64,000 nucleotides of DNA from Rhabdornis inornatus (lineage: Eukaryota > Chordata > Aves > Passeriformes > Rhabdornithidae): contig VWZS01008191.1 in NCBI GenBank assembly GCA_013397075.1, positions 582,250 through 646,249 of the forward strand, given 5' to 3'. A model generated the notes under the pieces. The model did no database searches. It was not told where the DNA came from and worked only from the letters and a program-made list of their open reading frames with translations. Shown here one piece after another: positions 60,479 to 64,000 of the stretch (the first letter of the stretch is position 1; each line of letters begins with the position of its first letter). The translations under genes were made by a program, and so were the position numbers.

Positions 60479-62987
60479 GAGTAGAAGTACCAGGTAATGA
60501 ATTTATAGCAATAAAGATTTTTCATCTGTGGAATGAAATGTAGACAGATGAATGGGAGGGATGGTCAATTTAAAAGGCTTAAATGTGGAATCAACTCATT
60601 GCTAGACTGAACTATTCTCAAAGTTATTTTTTTTTCCATTAGTTTTGTTAAGTGATTAAAAAAATAAAATTGAAACCTCCCAACAATTTCTGAAAATTAT
60701 TTCTGTTACTGCTGCCTTGGAAACACCTTTACAGAGCCCTTAATTTTGTAGGATTTATATCAAGATTTTTTTTTTTTTTAATCTATTTTCCATAATGAAG
60801 CCAGAAAGACTTAACCAGATGAGTTGTTCAAGTTCCAGAAAGTAATCAATATGCCAGAAAGTGCTTTTAGGAGTTGGAGTATATTTGTGATTACATGTGA
60901 GCATACCCACAAATTTACACTGAAGAATACCAGTCTTTTACAATGAGGTCACTGTGAAATTCTCTGACTCTCTTTTCCCTCCAAGAGGATGTGATGGTGC
61001 CTGTTGGTAAAAAGAGCCCCTAAGGACAGCACCATCCTCCCACACATCAGGGTCCAAACCGTGGTAAATCCCAATTTTTTCACTGCTGATTCTGCTTGCT
61101 GGGCTTTTCTGGAGGTTGAGTTTTGGGGAGGTTTATGTCCTTTTCTCTTTTTTTATTTATAACCAGGGGACATTTGTGGCTCATGTCGCTGTGTCGTCGG
61201 TCTCACAAACCTTTTCTCTTACCCTAACAGTTCATAAATATTTTCACTATTTTAATAGTTTCACTATTAACAATGAGGTTTTTCTTATGGTGGAGAAAAC
61301 AAGAGGTTTGAAAAAAATATATCTGTAAATTCTGTATGAATAAGATCCAAACCACACTAGAACAGGACTCAGAATCTTCTTGAATATCTTCTGCTGTTTC
61401 TCTNAAGCATCGATTCCACTCAAGGCTTGATAATGGGATTTCATATAATTTCATTCCTTTTACCCTTTTGAATTTCCTTGGTCCTTTCTTTCCCTTCCCT
61501 TCTTTATTGCTCTTTCAGAGGGTTAGGCTAAGCCATAATTTTATTTAGGCTTATTTATATCAAGTAATTTCCTTATTTTATTGTCTTTGCCACAAGGACT
61601 GCAAGGAAGCCTTTGCTTTGGTTTAATGTCAGTTTAATCTGAACATGTCTTTTTACCCCTTAGGCAAAGAATATTCAATATTTACTACAGACACAACAAC
61701 TCAGTTGTGGGAAACATGGAAAGATAAAAGTAATTACCACAAAGAGAAAATGGTAAAAATATCAGAAAGAAAAGAGAAGACAATGACTTGGAAAACAATA
61801 TAAATAATAATTATAAAGAAAGGCAGTAAAAGTCACTATAATAGAGATTTCCCAGTCAGTAGACAAACTGATCTGAATTTTTTTAACAATAGATTTATAA
61901 CTTGTGAAGGAATGTGAGAGAGAAGCACGTTTAGGTTTGGAAACACTGTCAAGATTTGGATAATTAGATTTTTGTCATATTTGGCCTAATAATTCACTTT
62001 TGGTGTGAGCAGTACAGGCTGCCTTTCATTAGAAACAAATATTATCAGCAAGGCATTGTTTTGGTGTTCCAGTAAAATTGGCTTTGTTGCACAAAACAAA
62101 AATGTCTTGTGTATGATAATCTTTAAAATGAATAAATGAATATTTTTACTGGGAAAATGCAACCTGTATAACCCAACTTTGATGGAAAAAAAAAGACCAC
62201 ATTAAAAATAAGTTTGCAATTTGGACAGAATTGAGTAATTTTTTTCCTTAAAGACTTCAGTTGACTTTGGACTAAGACATGTGATTATTTGACTGTACTG
62301 CTCTCAAGGCCTGGAAATTGAATACTCAGCATATTGCAGTTGAATGAACCTCATTTAACTTGGGCAAATAATATAAAAATCATATTTTATTAATGAGAAT
62401 AAGAAGAGAGAAAAGAAGATACATTTTTGTTGTTTGCTTTCTGTAGCTCTTTAAAGTCTCAGCCAGTCTCTAAAACTATGCCAGGTTTTTGCTGAGGGAG
62501 CATATTTTTAATATTTGGTGATTGTTTTTTTTTAAAGAAAAAAAAGTTTTAGCTGCTAAAAATGAATAAAGCTCAATGTATTTTTCATCTTTGTGGTTTC
62601 CAGTTTACAGCAGGAAGAGTGACAGAGAATGCAAAAGAAGAGAAAAAAAAATAAACATTTTTTTTTTCCTGGCTACAATAAGAAGCTTAAAAATGTGATC
62701 AGGGACAACTTTAAAGGAAAAAAAAAAAACGTATGGCAAGATATGAGTTGTTTAATGTTGCAAAGAAAGGCAGGTGGAGACAGGCTGGCAGGCCTGAACA
62801 ACACCAGGAAAATTCCAGAAAGGATAAAATGTTCCAGCCAGAGGGAGTAAGGGCTGAGAAACACGTGGGCATCAACTGGAACTGGGAAGAAAATTTATAT
62901 CCATCAAAACACTGAGTTCCTGAAAAGACTCAGACGAGAGTGTGGAAAGTTAAAAAAGTTGTTTTGCTTTGAAGGATGAAGATCTGT
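60479..62987. other. Non-coding DNA, no gene seen
   Basis: AT-rich with a single N at 61404, a T-run near 60766-60779 and A-runs near 62719-62730. No exon recognised. Confidence 0.5.
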
Positions 62988-63317
62988 GAGAAAGGAGCTT
63001 ACAAGGAAGAGAAAGAAGGAATTTTCTCAAGCACAGGTAGTGACAGGATGAGGGGGAATGGCCTTAAACTGATGGAGGGTAAATTTAGATGGGATATTGG
63101 GAAGGAATTCTTCCCTGTGATGGTGCTGAGGGGTTGGAATAGAATTCCCAGAGCAGCTGTGGCTGCCCCTGGATCCCTGGAAGTGTCCAAGGCCAGGTTG
63201 GATGGGGCTTGGAGCACTCTGGGACAGTGGAAGGTGTCCCTGCCCATGGCAGGGGTGGAACTGGATGAACTTTAAGGTCTCTTCCAACCCAAACCATTCT
63301 GTGACTCAGTGATTCCC
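62988..63317 (+). mobile_element. CR1 LINE 3' fragment, about 330 bp, well preserved
   Basis: Sense CR1: 'GACAGGATGAGGGGGAATGG', 'GGTAAATTTAGATGGGATAT', 'GCTGTGGCTGCCCCTGGATC', 'GGTGTCCCTGCCCATGGCAG', 'CAACCCAAACCATTCTGTGA'. 5'-truncated with no ORF. It appears less diverged than the copy at 44884. Confidence 0.97.
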
Positions 63318-63796
63318 TGAATTACACTGCAAGGTGGGTGCTGATGCTGAACATTGAGACACCAGATTATGCTCCAAGCTGGTGCTCCTGAGGCAAGGTA
63401 AACAAACTCCTTTTTTCTCCACCTCCTTTTATCTCTGGGTACTTAAATAAGTGCCACAGGTTTTCTTTTTTATTATTATTTTTTTTTAATTGGCAAAACT
63501 GATTGAGTCATAGGATTAGAGATTATTCTTCTGTCTCTCTGAGTAAAGAAACTCTTCAGATAAGGAAATTCAGAACAGTGAACTCTCTTAGAGGCAGCCA
63601 CTTGTGCTTTCAAGGACAAGGACTCTCTGCATGGGTATCTTATGCTGCCTCCAGGAAACAACATTTCCACTTCAGTCCCTTGTTTGGTTCAACCATTCAT
63701 CATCATCTTTACATCAGCAACAGCCTTGGGAAAAACTTTCTTCAACATATTTTGAATGGGGACTGGGAATTAAGTGCCACTCCCTGAAGGCTGGAA
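63318..63796. other. Non-coding DNA, no gene seen
   Basis: A T-rich run lies at 63467-63488. No exon recognised. Confidence 0.5.
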
Positions 63797-63850
63797 GGAA
63801 ATAATCTGTAGGGACCCTTCCAACTCCAGCCATTCTGTGATATGATTCTT
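63797..63850 (+). mobile_element. CR1 LINE 3' terminus, short
   Basis: 'GTAGGGACCCTTCCAACTCC' then 'AGCCATTCTGTGATATGATT' matches the sense CR1 3' end. Only about 50 bp remains. Confidence 0.75.
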
Positions 63851-64000
63851 GTCCCCTGCCCAAGACTGAAAGTAGCGCTTAAATGCCATGTAAGGTCAAA
63901 GACTTTGGAAACAAAGTCCCAGACTGGTTTATCTTAATTTCATTTACAGTAGCACAGAAATGATATTGACTAAAATAGAAGGAAGCAGATACCCAAGAAC

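Noticed and set aside
63027..63297. Overlapping open frames on both strands in the CR1 at 62988-63317
   Set aside because: They are readings of the CR1 3' untranslated tail, which is non-coding in this family. Similar frames appear in the other CR1 copies.

Overview
The window looks like nuclear DNA from a bird, most likely a passerine or close relative. At least 14 truncated 3' ends of CR1 LINEs are scattered through it, with avian-type endogenous retrovirus pieces (one clear solo LTR, a second LTR nested in a CR1, and a broken gag capsid fragment also nested in a CR1). The background is AT-rich, short-ORF intergenic DNA, broken only at the far left by a CpG-rich promoter. No bacterial, plasmid or phage architecture is present. 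Species and chromosome cannot be told from the sequence.

Layout. Bases 1-560 hold the 5' end of one protein-coding gene on the minus strand: a GC-rich promoter and 5'UTR, a first coding exon (234-326) with a signal-peptide-like N terminus, a splice donor, and the start of intron 1, which runs off the left edge. Directly upstream on that strand is a roughly 500-bp polypyrimidine (plus) / polypurine (minus) tract ending in a CCTTTT hexamer array. The remaining 63 kb is upstream, gene-poor DNA in which I find no convincing exon, tRNA or rRNA.

This desert is made of: (i) CR1 fragments on both strands; (ii) a 684-bp solo LTR at 18481-19164 with TG...CA ends and a 6-bp target duplication; (iii) an LTR-like insertion at about 12500-13070 splitting a CR1; (iv) a retroviral capsid remnant at 48622-49050 splitting another CR1; (v) a weaker LTR-like stretch at about 30590-31253; (vi) mini- and microsatellites; (vii) an unidentified 139-bp dispersed repeat in two copies; and (viii) a 1,584-bp direct duplication (56997-58580 and 58895-60478) with a single mismatch and an N at one junction.

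Five single Ns occur. Two of them bracket a duplicated 50-mer and one abuts the 1.58-kb duplication, so part of the repeat structure may be assembly error. I do not see a previously undescribed biological system. The best leads are the nested retroviral fragment, the recent or artefactual 1.58-kb duplication, the multi-ATG signal-peptide exon with its polypurine upstream region, and the dispersed repeat whose two copies change abruptly from 100% to about 80% identity.
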